DNA of 64,000 bases, taken from the NCBI GenBank assembly GCA_947311845.1, contig CAMZMU010000059.1, positions 35,656,063 through 35,720,062 of the forward strand, in the 5' to 3' direction. A program made the translations under genes and the position numbers. Origin of the DNA: Poa pratensis (taxonomy: Eukaryota > Streptophyta > Magnoliopsida > Poales > Poaceae). The notes beneath the pieces were generated by a model that saw only the letters and a program-made list of their open reading frames with translations, was not told the DNA's origin and did no database searches. Positions 22,474 to 34,866 of the stretch are shown here, in pieces. Every line of letters begins with the position of its first letter. The stretch's first letter is position 1.

Positions 22474-25400
22474 TGTTGGGGATCGTAGACAGAAAACAAA
22501 AAATTCCTACCGACGATAACCATAAACTTGTCAGGATCTATACTATGCAGATATACTAATATGGAGGAGATCAGAATACATACCCTTATAGACCGGAAGC
22601 GGGATTACGTTCCCGCACAAACGTTGTCGATGGAGACGATGGCGCCGACCTCAGGGTCGTGTAGTGGAAGAAGACAGCTCACAACACCAAACAATGGTGC
22701 CTCGCGGTTCCACACACGTACGGTGTGGATGACGACCTCCGGGATCCAGATCCAGCAGAGCAGCGGAAGTGGAAGAGTGGATCTAGCAGCACGGCGGTGT
22801 GTGTATAGTAGAGAGACTTCTCTCCTTGTACGCAGCTCCAGAAACGGAACCACGCTCAAGGTAGGAGAGAAGAAGAGGGAGAATTGGTGTGAATTTCCAA
22901 GGCATGGGGTCCCCTATTTCTAGGAGGAGGAGGGAGGCCATCTCCCTTGGCTAGGTCACGTGAGACTAAACCCCACATGGCCATGCGCTGGCCAAGGGGC
23001 AGCCGGCCACCTAGGTGGGCCCCATTCGGCCCACCTAGTGTGGTTGGCCCTCCTCCCTCTTTTTTTTCCTTTTTCCTTTTTGGGATTTTTACCTAATGGG
23101 CCTCTAATGCCCATTTAGGTTTAATGCCTTTTAAAATTCGAATTTAATTAAATAATTTTTTTTAATCATTAATAACACTTATTAATATTAAATACATATT
23201 ATTTAATTCATTCGGGCTCCGAAACATATTTTGTTGCCTCCGATCAACATCGGACAAGTCCCGGAACACTTCCGGAGTTCCCGATTTCTTTTATCTCTAA
23301 ATCCAATCTAATCGTCACTCACCCTTAAGTGTGTTACCCCACGGTTCGGGATCACACCAGACATGATCGAGACACGTTCTCCGATCAATGACTAACAGCG
23401 GGATCTGGATACCCATGATAGCCCCAGTGCGTTCACGAATGTCTTTTATCGTTTGAACCTTTAGACGTCCAGTCTCATCCTCTTGCCTATCGATACTTAG
23501 ATTGTCCGAGCGTCATTTTCCGGTATCACGATTACCGAGCATGACCTCGTCATCGATAAATCTATCTTTACTAGTCTGTGACATTACATCCTCGTGACCT
23601 AGTCACATGCTTGCAAGCTCATTGATGTAATCTCACCGAGTGGGCCCAGAGTATCTATCCTGCTATGTGGATTGGTAATTCCCGCTCTTGATCACTCGCT
23701 TCTACTGCTTCCTTCCGATACCCGAAAGTGTCACCTTTATTGTCACGCTATATAAGACATGTCGTTTGATGCGATCAGTCGCATCTTCCAGAAGCAGAGA
23801 TTTGATATGATCTCACAGTCGAAGGTATGAACACTACGTTTCTATATTTTGGGTATGTCCATCAAATCATTCACCTAATGATATGACTCCGTTGTTAACC
23901 GACGCCATTGTCCATGATCAGGAAACCTTGATTATCTGTTACCCAACGAACTAGTTAATTAGAGGCTACTAGGGACCTGGTGAAAGTGCATGTGTTGCCC
24001 CATGCGTGGTTTTGGTAATTAATGACAATACTTATGGATTAATGTTTGCATTGAGATATTCTTGTAGATCTTGTCCATAGGAAAAGATTGGAGTTCATGT
24101 GTTGGACTCTAGAAGATTACATGATGATCAATGCTCTATTCAAGGGTTTATATGAATAATGGTCATGTGTAGAGTTGAGCATATTGCAAGTATGTCTTGA
24201 AGGATTTAAGACATCATCTTTGTGAAACGGAGCTTAGCGAGGCTCTCCCATAATGGAGTATGGGGATCATTTGGAGAAGTCTTCATCAAGCATGTGCTAG
24301 CAAGCACAATCAAGAAAGATGTTCCAACTTGAGGGAGTCAAGATCGTCATCATCTAGCTCAAGTGGAATGCTCAAGGCAAAGGTATGATCTTGATAGGGT
24401 TTCTATTTTACCGGTCTCGTGGTGTTAGTGGGAGACCTGGTTATAGGATAGACGGTGTACTATCAAGAGGGCTCTCAAGTGAGTAACTTGATCGCATCTT
24501 TGTGGAGAGCTCAAACCTTTGCATATTTGGCATATCATCTTTCTTGGTTCTTATTTGGCTTTTATCTATGTGTGAATTTAGAGCTTGTGTTCATCTCCAT
24601 ACCAAGCTCTAGTTCATCAAAAACATATTTCATTTGAATATCTTGTGGTATTTTTGATGTTGGAGATTTTACCGGTTCGTCTCTTATAGAGATGCCAAAC
24701 TCTCCTCTTGTGTTATCCTCCTCACATGATGGACTATGATGTGTATATGCATGATCTTGTAGTGCTTGTGATTATCTTCGGAGCAAGCCCAAGATCATAG
24801 AAAACGGAGTCCGGATGAAAAACTTGTTGCGTTTTCATGTTGGAAATATTATCGGTTTATCCTTGAGGAAAGTTCCACACCTTCCCATGGGTGGTGACTT
24901 TACTCTATTTATGGATCTTAATATTTCCACTTTTTGTAGGAAAGGTCTGGGTGGCCAGCTCCCAGGCCGGGCGCCTCTGCTGGTGGCCGGCCCCCAGGCC
25001 GGCCTGGCCGGAAGGGCGGTCGGCCTCCCTGCACTGCCCAACGGGCACTTTTTGAGGGGACCTATTTAAGGGGGTTTCTTCCCAAATGGTTCCCTATCCT
25101 TTTGAGCACGTTTTTCCCCTCTCTCTCCTCCATTGTTGACCTTTGGAAAAGCTTGCCTTCCTCTCAATCCCTCCCATGATTCTTGTATATCTTTGAGGGA
25201 AAGTGAGAGGAGATCTAGATCTACATTTCCCCCAATCCATCTCTCCTCTAAGTGAGGGAAACCTAGTAGATCTTGATCTTGGATTTCTTGTGTGGTTCTC
25301 TTCTTTGTTCTTCCTCTATTCTCCCCCCCATAAGCATTAGTTGCTTTTGGTGGGATTTGAGAGTGAAGGATTTGAGCACTTGTGCTCTTGCCATTGCTTT

Positions 25401-26152
25401 TGTGCATCGGTTTGTGCTCTCCACGATGATTCGTGGAAGTGAAAGTTCGTGAGCTTGTTACTCTTGGGTCATTGGACCCTAGCCATCTTTTGTGGTGGTT
25501 GAGACCTTTTGTGGTCACTTGGGAGCTCCCAATCATTTTGTGAGTTGTGCCTCAAGATTGTTGTAAGAGACTCGATTTCCGCCCAAACGGAAATAAATAG
25601 TGGAAGGTGAACCGAGCTTTTGGGCAAGGTTCATCGGAGAATAGGGTGAGGCCATTTGTGGCGTCTTGAGTTTGAAACTCACACCCCTCCAACGAGACGT
25701 ACTCCCCTAAAAAGGAGGAACTCGGGAATACATCCTCGTCTCCGCGTGTCTCGGTTATTTCTATACCCGAGCTCTTTACTTATGCACTTTACATTGTGAT
25801 AGCCTTCGTGCTTGAAGTATTATATCTTGCTATCACCTTGTTGCTTGTCTTTCTTAGCATAAGTTGTTGGTGCACATAGGTGAGCCTATTATATTTAGGT
25901 TGTTGGCTTGTTAATTTAAACACCAAGTTTTATTCCGCAATTATCAAGCCTAAACCGGAAAAGTTTTTAAATCGCCTATTCACCCCCCTCTAGGCGACAT
26001 CCTTGTCCTTTCACCGGGTTGTTTACATATCACACGTGTATTAATGTTTCCGCGTAATACAATTATAGCATGGTATTAAAACATATTATGAACAATTGAG
26101 ATATGACCAATAAAATCACTTTATTAATTGCCTCTAGGGCATATCTCCAACA
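22474..26152 (-). repeat. Solo LTR of BARE/WIS/Angela type, with a nested insertion
   Basis: The minus strand begins TGTTGGAGATATGCCCTAG, close to the known start of BARE/WIS/Angela (Copia) LTRs, and ends ...CCCCAACA. A CTTCT target duplication flanks it (22469-22473, 26153-26157). No internal domain follows on either side, so it is a solo LTR produced by LTR-LTR recombination. Its own length is about 1.64 kb once the nested LTR is removed. Confidence 0.85.
23981..26013 (+). repeat. Solo LTR (TGAAAG...CTTTCA family), nested
   Basis: 2,033 bp starting TGAAAGTGCATG and ending TTGTCCTTTCA, inside the BARE-like solo LTR. The flanks CCTGG / CCGGG are a one-mismatch 5-bp target duplication. It is the same family as 40061-42598: shared start, shared CACCCCCCTCTAGGCGACATCC-type end, and a shared CCTATTTAAGGGGG core-promoter block. 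Confidence 0.82.
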
Positions 26153-26680
26153 CTTCTCACACAATTATTCGCTTGCATGTTTGTGGCAACTACCACCATT
26201 TATGATCATTTTGATTAATCTTACAATGCTACCGGCTCTAATTTAACAAGTTACACCTTGGGTGTGCATCTTCTGGCCCGTTGGTGGTTAACACTGTTTG
26301 TAACAACAAGTGAGGGGAGTTGATCCCAACTCAAAAATGTCTTGTTATTCATCAACTTGTTGTAGTGTGGCAACTTGTGTCAAACCTTCATACTCGTCTT
26401 CGCTCATGAATTTATATTAATCTCATATCAGTGATGACCATAACTTTGTTGTTGAGGAATTTGAAAGAATTATGAATTTGACCACCACATTTGAAGCATT
26501 GGATTTCTCTAAAATTTTGCAATTGACGCTTGAGATGGTGCAATAGAAGGCGATGTTTTTTAAGGTTGAACTTGGAGGTCTACTTGAAAAACTTTGGCAG
26601 CCTTGTGGGAGATTGTGAATTACTTGGAGGAGATGGTTGCACAATTATTTGTGCAGCAGAGATGTAGAGGATGAAGATTT
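26153..26680. other. No gene recognised
   Basis: AT-rich sequence to the right of the solo LTR. It may continue the Gypsy element interrupted at 22440, since the target duplication implies the two flanks were once adjacent, but no domain motif is visible. Confidence 0.3.
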
Positions 26681-27200
26681 TTTTTAATTTTAAACACACT
26701 TTATTAAGCTAGCAAGCTACCTCATTAAAACCTTCCAGTCCCCTTAGATACTCTGAAAGGAAAAGAGTTCGTCTGGTACTTGCTGCTTCAAACACCATCC
26801 ACCGTTACATCGTTCACCAACAGGGGTAAAATGAAATCTGGGGGCACATCACACCACAAAGTCGATGAATTATCCCTCCCAAACTTAGCTAGCTCATGCG
26901 CAACATGATTAGACTCTCTACTACAAAATTGCACTATGACCTTCCCGAAGTCTTGTGCCAGGTCACGACAATCCTCCAGTATAGGGCTTAACACTTATGA
27001 TAAACTCGTGCCAGAATTGAAAGTCTCCATAACTGACTCACAATCTGACTGAACAATCAATTATGACAGGGTAACCGTTTAGCCACCAGGAGGCCTTCAC
27101 GTACAGCAACTACTTCTTGGTCGACTCTAACTCCTTAATTCTGCATCAAAAACATTGGAAAGCTTTTAGAAGATGCACATACAAAAGACCCGGTGTCATC
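26680..27200 (-). mobile_element. LINE remnant, RNase H C-terminus
   Basis: A T-run at about 26679-26690 on the plus strand marks the A-tail of a minus-strand element. Upstream on the minus strand is SPILEDCRDLAQDF, then CSRESNHVAHELAKFGR and a short C-terminal tail, the end of the RNase H domain of plant LINE ORF2. Stops break the region before it. Confidence 0.7.
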
Positions 27201-27658
27201 TTCATGAACTTGACATTCCGACTTGATAACTTGGTGAAAAAACTCGATAAAAGTATACTCGCGAAAAAAACTCGATAAGTGTAGAGTATGATTGGTGCAC
27301 CAACTCAACGGCCAATTAGAGATGCTCTAACTATTGATCGATTTCATGTGAGAGTCTGACAACCTTTAAATTACTACCTCCGGCGTGTTTCGATTATTTT
27401 GGTAAAAGTTTTGGTTTTTGGTTCGCTTGCTACAACGTTCGGATGGACTAGCTGTACTGCTCAGCTCAACCCGCCACGCCATGGCACTATGGCAGAGCCT
27501 TTTTACTCTTCTCAGAAGAGCTGCAGGAACCAAGTCCATGTGAGCCAGCCCACTCCTCCTCTGCTTCTCGAATCTCCAATCTCACCAAAACCTTCTCCTT
27601 TCTACTCGCCTTCTACCTCACCAAATCCACCACCGCCTCCTACGTTCCGGCCGCCGAG

Positions 27659-28952
27659 ATGCTGCTCCCGCTCCGTCGCCTCCCGGGCGTCCTCCGCCGC
27701 TCCCTCTCCACCGCCGCCTCGCGCCCTCCCTGGGCCTTGATTTACCGGATCTCCACGGCGGACGACTCCGCGCGCGGCGTCTCCCTCTCGCTCGCCCCGC
27801 CCCCGCTCGCCTCCCGCGTCTCCATCCCCAGGCAGGCCTTCGGTCTGGACCCGCTCCCGGCCAACCCCGACGGCGACGAACCCGTCAACTTCTTCAGCCA
27901 CGCCCCGCCGTCCCCCAAGCAGGGCTCCGGCCTGGACGCGCCCAGTACCGATGGCAGCAGCTTCATCAACGTCTTCGGTAGCAGCGTCCTCGCCGCGAGC
28001 GGCGACGGCCTCCTCCTTCTCGGCACCTACAGGAACCGCGCCAACGCTTTTAGCTTGTTCGTGCACCAGCGCCCGTCCCCCGTCCCTTTCGAGGTGTTCG
28101 ACCAGGTGTACGCGCGCACCTTCTACGACCCGATGAGGGTCTCCCGCCTCGTCTGCAACCCCATCACCGGCGAGATGGTCCGCCTCCCGGACTTCGACGG
28201 CGCGGAGAACGCCTACTCCGCCGCCACGGGCCTCCTCACCCAGTCCGACGGCGGCCCGCCCAAGAGGTACGCCGCCGCGCAGCTCAGCGTGCTCGACGGC
28301 GGGCGCCGATTCCTGCTGCGCCGGCTCTCCTCGGAGACAGGGGAGTGGGACGAGCTGGCGCTGCCGTCCCCGCTGCCGCCCGGGCGGCGGATGCACATGA
28401 ATCACGAGGTGTTGGACTTCGGGGGCCGGCTTTGGTGGGTGGACGTCAGCTGGGGCGCCGTCTGCGTCGACCCGTTCAGCGACCGCCCTGAACTCTGCGC
28501 CGTCGAGCTGCCAGGGGACATCATGCTTCCCGACCAACAGGGCGAGGAAGAAATGTCGCAGCTTGTCAAGCACCGGCGCATGGGGGTGAGCGACGGCGCG
28601 CTGCGGTTCGTGGAGGTGTCTCAGGAGTACCCGTTCCGCATCAAATCCTTCACCCTGGACGACAAGAGTGGCCGCTGGATGCTGGAGCACCAGGTCTCGT
28701 GGAAAACTCTCTGCAGTCCCGAAGTCGCCAACAGGGCGACGCCTTTGATTGCTGCCATCGATCCACTCAGCGCCGACTTGCTGTATCTCAATCTGCCCGT
28801 GGGCAAAGGATTCTGTGCTAGCGTGGACATGCGCTGGAAGAGGCCGGTTGAGTCTACGCTGTTCGGTAGTGGCATTCATCCGACCAAGTGCGAGTCAAGT
28901 TTCGTTCTGCCATGTGTGCTCCCCTCATTTCTTGGATCAAGCCCGATTCCAA
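27659..28952 (+). CDS. DUF1618 protein gene B, exon 1 (most divergent copy)
   Basis: 431 codons plus one base. The ATG at 27659 gives MLLPLRRLPGVLRRSLST, an Arg/Ser/Leu presequence-like start. It is uninterrupted and carries the family landmarks ASGDGLLLLGTY (about residue 117), RLVCNPITGEMVRLPDF, GLLTQSDGGPPKRYAAAQL, and FGGRLWWVDVSWGAVCVDPFSDRPEL from about residue 253. An insert of about 25 residues rich in Pro and Asp before ASGDGL makes it longer than the other copies. The donor is a GT at 28953, phase 1 as in the paralogues; read-through in the intron would run to 29101. Unlike C, D and E, no E2F/TGACGTCA/CCAAT block was found upstream (27200-27658). Confidence 0.82.
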
Positions 28953-29344
28953 GTAATCATCACACCGACACATTTCTCTTTAGTTTAATTAATGTGTGTT
29001 TGCCCCCTCTTGCGTGCCACATTGGTTGTGTTCTTGAGCTTGTCTGCAGCTTCGCCATATGTTTCTTTCAGGCATTTCAATTCAACCTACTAGTTTGCTA
29101 ATCATGTTAGCTATTGCCTTGGTCATAAGAAATTATCTGAAACAATAATGTGGTAGTATGAGTGTTTAGCTTTAAAACTACAATGTTGTAAGCTATGTTT
29201 GCTGTCATGGTATACTGTAGCTTAGGTTAGTCCTATATTTGGTCATTCATATTTTCAGTTATAAAGTTGTACATTTTTTTCTTAAATGGAGTAAAAACTG
29301 TGGGGATTTTGGCAATAGTTAATCTTAACAATTGAATCATTGTC

Positions 29345-30300
29345 TATCTTATGCCCCTTATCAGTAGGGGACTGCTAGGGCAGCTAATTAGCAGCAGCTT
29401 GATTTGGTGGTATGTTGCAATTAAGAATCTCCAGTATAAAGCATGATTAGAATTATCTACTGTTTATGAAATTCTAATTTACACTACATGCTTTATTTGT
29501 TATTTGGACCTCACTTTAAATTGTTGCTGAAATGTTTAATGATTTAAGTATTTTGTATCCGTTTTAATCATTCCTATACGCTAACTTAATTGACTGACTA
29601 CTCTAGTGTTCTCTTCAAAATATTGTATTCCTCTGATAATTGTCTTGTTATGGCTTATGTATACTACCTACTGAATTCTTAATAATCTTGCTCTATGCAT
29701 CAGTTTTTTTTCTTTGCTATGTCTAGTATGCAACGTAGAAAAATCTATACTGTTATAAATTATCTTCTGCCCATTATCAGTAGGAGACCGCTAGCGCAGC
29801 TAAATAGAGCAGCCTCATTTTGGGATTTGTTGCAATTAAGAATCTCCGTTGTAAAGCATGATTAGAGTTATCTGCTGTTTATAATTTCTAAGTTACAATA
29901 AATGCTCTATTTGTTATTTCGCCTCTCTTTAATTTGTCGCTGAAAGGTTTGAGTATTTAAGTACTTTTCAATCCATTTTTATCATTCCTATACACTAACT
30001 TTATTTGACTGACTACTCAAGTGTTCTCTTCAAACTATTGTATCCGTCTGATCATTGTCTTGTTATGTATTATCTGTACCATGTACTGAATTCTTGATAA
30101 CCTTGCTCTATGCATCAGTTTTTTTCTTTGTTATGTCTAGGGTGCAATGCCAATGCAGAAAAATCTATACTTTTATAAATTCTCTTGTGTACCATGTACT
30201 GAATGCATGCTAACCAACCTCTCTCTATGCGTCTGTTTTTTTTCTTTGCTATGTCTAGTATGCAACGCAGAGAAATATATCCTGTTCTAAATTCTTTTTT
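29345..30300 (+). repeat. Tandem duplication within intron 1 of gene B
   Basis: A unit of about 420 bp starting near CCCATTATCAGTAGG repeats: about 29345-29765, 29766-30185, and a partial third to about 30300. Shared anchors are the GTTGCAATTAAGAATCTCC block, the CTATGCATCAGTTTTTTT block and TATGTCTAG-x-ATGCAA. Confidence 0.7.
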
Positions 30301-30358
30301 GCTAGTTCTGTGGCTGTTGTTTGAAATCTAGTACGCTGATCAAATGAACCCTTTTTAG

Positions 30359-30436
30359 ACAAGAACAACGTCGGAAAAAAACAAGACTCTGGCAGATGTT
30401 CTGGTTCGTTCAGACAGACAACCGAAGGCCTGAAGG
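30359..30436 (+). CDS. DUF1618 gene B, exon 2 with +1 A
   Basis: Acceptor CTTTTTAG at 30351-30358. The exon is clearly homologous to exon 2 of the paralogues (AAACAAGACTCTGGCAGATG...), but its A-run is seven long where the alignment predicts six. The frame joined to exon 1 therefore leaves the NKTLADVLVRSD tail and reads a different sequence. If spliced at the GTATC donor after 30436, that frame continues into exon 3 and stops at TAG 31392-31394. Removing one A would restore the family tail. Confidence 0.55.
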
Positions 30437-31371
30437 GTATCTATTGACCAGCTAATGAGTCTCTAGGTACTTTCTCTTAGCTAATGCTTCTTTGTTAATA
30501 CCTTTTTGGTTGTATATCATCCATTCACATGTCTAGGATGCTGCATTCTTCTTGCCTATATCTGTTACTCAGTCCATGCATTTATAACCTAGAAGAACAA
30601 TGTTCTGCATGTGTGGCCACTTATTACTATTATTCAACTTGTTCTCTCTGTAGTTCAGTGTATCAACATCCTTAACAGTCAATACCTGGTTGTCTCTGGT
30701 TGAGTTCTACTCTGTATTTTCTTGGAACTAGAAATATTAGTTGGAACTCAAACCAGCTCCATTCCTCTGTTTCATGCATACTGCTGAAATTATTGTTGAT
30801 GAGCAAATGTCCTGCAAGCAACTTGCCATAGTGCCAAAATTTTCAGTTGGAATTTTAGCATGGAACTTCCATCCGGTTGTATTAGTACCTTCTGAACTAT
30901 CAGGCGTGATTAAGTGTGAAATTACAATTTGCTTGAATCATAGCATAAACAGGTATAGCCGTATAGGAGTATGAAAGATAATCCCTACCTATTTTCATGT
31001 GGCCAATGTACACCTTTGTTCGTTATTCTGGATATTGCGTTACCAAAACTGTATAAGAGCCTGAAGGGTGCCTATAGCTACTTCATCAGCATGTAAATTA
31101 TGTTTCCTTATCCTGAAAGATACCAAGACCTGTTGAAGCCTGAAGCTTGCTATTTGTTAGCAAGTGTCAATGGTGCAATCTTCGGCAGCAATGAAGACAT
31201 AGATAGAAAATAAACAGACATAGTAGATGGACTAAAGTAGCCTTCATGTTTAGTCAGATGCTTTTCTTTTCTTTTCATATCATTTTTTTAGATTAAATTT
31301 CATATCATTCACTCTGTTCATATGTTTACTCAAAAGCCCCTAACGTTTCCTTTTTCTCTTAAAACTTGCAG

Positions 31372-31560
31372 ATTCAAATCTTCTGATCAAGTAGGAAGCT
31401 GATTGTGCTAGTTTACCGTACTCTCATTTAGGGGAATATTTGGAGAAGTTTAGGTTTGTTGGAGTTATGAGCTGATGAACTTATCATGTCGTTTTTGTGG
31501 AATCTGTGGGAATTGCTGCCGACTTTCAGTTCACGCTAGAATGTTCCAGTAGAATCACTC
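31372..31560 (+). other. DUF1618 gene B, exon 3
   Basis: Acceptor ACTTGCAG at 31364-31371, followed by sequence homologous to exon 3 of the other copies (AGGAAGCTGAT, GGAGAAGTTTAG). In the frameshifted reading of exon 2 the first seven codons of this exon would be coding; otherwise it is 3' UTR. The end is approximate. Confidence 0.45.
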
Positions 31561-31964
31561 TGTTCAATCAAGCATGTAATGATCATACACTATGTGTTTG
31601 CTTGGAAGTTGGAAGCTTCTTATCATATTTTGACGTGAAGAGGTTGATGCATGTCATCTGAATTCTCTTGTGAGAAGTACCATTGAGGGATATCTGTTTG
31701 ATTCTCTTATGAGTTATGATAAATATTATTCTGGGATCTCCTGTGCTTACCCGTGTGCTACTGTGTGTGCGATAGGCTTTTGAGTTTACGAAGAATTTTT
31801 TTTTTGTATTGTCTGATGATAAAAGAAGACAATCACAATGTTTACCTGGGTAATTGTCTGCTGAGTTTTTCTGAACAATGGAACGTTCTGCTCTGAGATG
31901 TTCATGTTCTTGATGCCGTGATAGCACCGCCCTCTTGGAGGCCCAGCACCAGCCCATGATTTTT

Positions 31965-32022
31965 TTTGGCGGGAAAACGGTGACGTCAGAGGCACTGCCA
32001 ATGGGAAACAGCTGTTCAAACG
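31965..32022 (+). promoter_or_regulatory. Composite promoter block of gene C (E2F / TGACGTCA / CCAAT)
   Basis: TTTGGCGGGAAA (31965-31976) matches the E2F/DP consensus, TGACGTCA (31981-31988) is a palindromic bZIP-type site, and CCAAT (31998-32002) is an NF-Y-type box. They are followed by GGGAAACAGCTGTTCAAACG. The block lies about 310 bp before the ATG and is repeated upstream of genes D and E with the same order. Binding is inferred from motifs only. Confidence 0.65.
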
Positions 32023-32285
32023 CTCGCTTTGGCCTCCTTGGCTTTTGCAGCAAATCCTACCACTCATATCGCTGATCTCGGTCCATGCACGATACAGCAA
32101 ACAGTCTAACTGACGACTGGGCCAGAGTGAGCTCTCCCTGTGGAACAACAACACGCTGCTTTCCGTCCTGCTACCCCCGCTATCTGCACCTAGTCCATGT
32201 GAACACTGCTTTCCCCACCATGACCACACTACAGGACAAGGAAATCCTCTGCTGCAGCCTGCACAACCAGCGTCAGGACAGCGAG

Positions 32286-33495
32286 ATGCCGCTCCCACTC
32301 CACCGCCTCCTACGCCTCTCCGGCGGCCTCCGCTGCTCCCACACCACTACCACCTCGCATCCCCCGTGGGCTATGATGACCCGCCTCGTCTCGGCGGCCC
32401 AGGGAGCGTCGAGCGCGGACGTGCGCCTCGTCCAGCCGCCGCGCGCCTCCGATCTGCAAGTCCCGATGCACCTCGTCAAGACCAGCGCCCTCCCGGGCCC
32501 CGACAGCCACCTCGCGCAGAAGGTCTGCGGCGAGATCTGCGCCGCCAGCGGCGACGGCCTCCTCCTCCTCCTATACTCGGACCTGCGCGTCGTCAAGGAC
32601 GACCGGCTCTCGGCTGCCGCACTCGCCCGCCGTCGTTTTGGAGAGTTCGACCTCACCCGCTACCCCGACATCACGCGCTTCGTCTTGAACCCTCTCACGC
32701 ACCAGCTGTCCCGCCTCCCGGACATCGCCTGGTACCCTGGGATGAAGCTGGTGTACGGCCGTTACATGGGCCTGCTCACCCAAGCCGATCGCGGGCACGG
32801 GCCGCCGGACAGGTTCGCCATCGCCGCGCCGGAGGAAGGGAACTTCAACATCATGCTCCGATTTCTCTCGGAAAAGGATAAGTGGGAGAACGTGGAGGTC
32901 TCGTCGTGCCAACTCCCCTCTGGCCGGCAAATGGTGATAAACCAGGAGGCGCTGGCATTCCGCGACCGCCTCTGGTTTGTCGACTTGACCTGGGGCGTCA
33001 TCTCTGCCGACCCGTTCAGCGATTGGCCGGAGCTCTCCTTCGCCGAGCTTCCGAGGGGCAGCGTGCTGCCTGATGGCGCACAGAACTTTGAGGGCATGCC
33101 GTGGAGCCAGACGCCCGTCAGGTACCGGCGTGTGGGTGTCAGCCAAGGCCGGCTGTGGTATGTCGAGGTCACTCGAAAGGAGCCATTTGTGCTCAGTTCC
33201 TTTGTGCTCGATGACGAAGGCAGCGGCTGGACGCTAGAGCACCGGCTGGCGCTCAGCAAGCTCTGGGCAGATGGAGGCTACCCATGGCTACCCTTAAAGG
33301 AGGCAAAGACACCACAAATTGAGCTGCTTGACCCATTCAACGCCAATGTCGTGTACCTCACGGTTGACGAACACGTTGTCCCCGTGGACATGAACATGAA
33401 GGGGGTGACTGGGCCTTATCTGTATGCAGGCACCTCCGACTGTATGCCATGTGTTCTTCCACCGTGGCTTGGATCGAGTCGGATCCCTTCTGCAG
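32286..33495 (+). CDS. DUF1618 protein gene C, exon 1
   Basis: 403 codons plus one base. The ATG at 32286 (MPLPLHRLLRLSGGLR) aligns with the paralogues and follows the shared leader GTCAGGACAGCG; the frame is also open upstream to 32085 but that part has no homologue. The N-terminus is Arg/Ser/Thr/Leu-rich without acids for about 40 residues (presequence-like). Landmarks: ASGDGLLLLLY, TRFVLNPLTHQLSRLPD, GLLTQADRGHGPPDRFAIA, and LWFVDLTWGVISADPFSD near residue 227 (Phe replaces the usual second Trp). The phase-1 donor GGTACTGAC follows SRIPSAG at 33495/33496. It is uninterrupted, with promoter, exon and splice signals all present. Confidence 0.85.
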
Positions 33496-33941
33496 GTACT
33501 GACTTGCTCGTCCAATTGCTAGATTGCATACTTCTGAACTTCTGTATCGGTTTTAGGTGTGTAGTTCATGTGTTCCTCTGGTGATCATCTTGGGCAGTAC
33601 TTGTTTTGTGTATCATCCCACTTCTGTTCCTGACTTGCCACTACAGTATCATTCCATAAGTTGTAATGAAGGACTAAAGTGTATCAATAGTGTCGAAAAA
33701 ATATATTATTCTCCCACTTCTGTTCCTGTTCTTTTCTTGGGTGAAAATGGTGCAAGTACCTAGGAGTGGGACCTTAATTTCTCAATCCCAAACATATCCT
33801 TGATCTGAAACTTCTAACTCCTTATCATTTCATCCTTTTGTCCTGGTCATAAAGAATTTTCCTTGCTGTTGTAAATTTGTTGTGTTAGTGTCTTTGATTC
33901 TGTTCTAAATTTTGGTAATTGATCAAATTAACCCTTTTCAG

Positions 33942-34010
33942 GAAAGATGGAAACTGAGAAAAACAAGACATGGGCAGATGTCGCTCAGACATCCGGTAGA
34001 AGAGACGAAG
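33942..34010 (+). CDS. DUF1618 gene C, exon 2a (duplicated, in-frame cassette)
   Basis: Acceptor TTTTCAG ends at 33941; donor GTACTA starts at 34011. It is homologous to exon 2 but lacks 7 nt (TCTGGTT) after GCAGATGT. The deletion shifts the frame past the usual TAG, and the exon is open throughout, reading KMETEKNKTWADVAQTSGR and then RDE. Its length is 69 nt with phase 1 at both ends, so it can be included between exon 1 and exon 2b without breaking the frame. Whether it is spliced in is unknown. Confidence 0.5.
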
Positions 34011-34804
34011 GTACTAATTTACCGGCTAATGAATCTCTCTTCAATCTGTTTTGAGCTGATGCTTCTTTATTGACCCATTGGTGTATATCATCCATTCACA
34101 TTTTTAGAAAGTGCATTCTTGAGACAAGTATCTCTCACTCAATCTATACAGTTAATGGATTAAAAAAACAAATGGTGTGCATATTTTTGCCAATTATGAC
34201 AATTATTTTATCTGGTTTTCCTGTGTATTTTCCAACATATTGCTATCTTGAAATTTGAATACAAGCTTCTTGCTGGTTCTGCTCTAGTTGGTGTTTTAAT
34301 GCAACTAGCCAACTAGTAATATTTACTGGGACTCAAGACTAGTAACATATTCACTCCATACAATGGTCATTACGTGCAACCTGAACTTGTTCTTCTATTC
34401 ATAGTAAAGAATTTTCCTTGAACATGTTCACAGTGGTGTAAAGGGTTTTCCTTTCGAACAGAAATTTTGCAAGGTTTTGGTTGCTTTGATCGTACAACTA
34501 TATGTTCTCTATTATATTCCATATCTCTATAATTTGGTTTCAGAAGCTAACTTAAGGATTTGAACGTGCTGTAACTTTTTAATAATCCTATATACTATTC
34601 AATTGTTATCTTCCACTAATTATTGCTGTGTTACCGCTGATGGGTACGTTGCTGAACTCTTGAAAACCTTCTCTATTATCATTTTTTTGCTACCTTAATT
34701 CTTGTATGTGATACACAGAAATCTATACTTTTGTAAATTTGTGTGTGTTAGTGTTGTTGATGCTGTTCCAAATCTTGGTAATTGATCAAATTAACACTTT
34801 TCAG

Positions 34805-34866
34805 GCAAGGGCGCTAAGAAAAACAAGACCTTGGCAGATGTTCTGGTTCGCCCAGACATCCCGTAG
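34805..34866 (+). CDS. DUF1618 gene C, exon 2b (tail and stop)
   Basis: Acceptor CTTTTCAG ends at 34804. Joined to exon 1 (or exon 2a) in phase 1 it reads GKGAKKNKTLADVLVRPDIP and stops at TAG 34864-34866. The exon continues to about 34877 with a GTATGC donor. Predicted protein: 423 residues without exon 2a, 446 with it. Confidence 0.68.

Noticed and set aside
27602..28879. 425-codon minus-strand ORF opposite gene B
   Set aside because: Low-complexity Arg/Gly/Glu/Val shadow caused by codon bias on the coding strand.
32085..32285. Upstream in-frame extension of gene C by 67 codons
   Set aside because: No counterpart in other copies and it covers the conserved 5' leader; the ATG at 32286 aligns with the paralogue starts.
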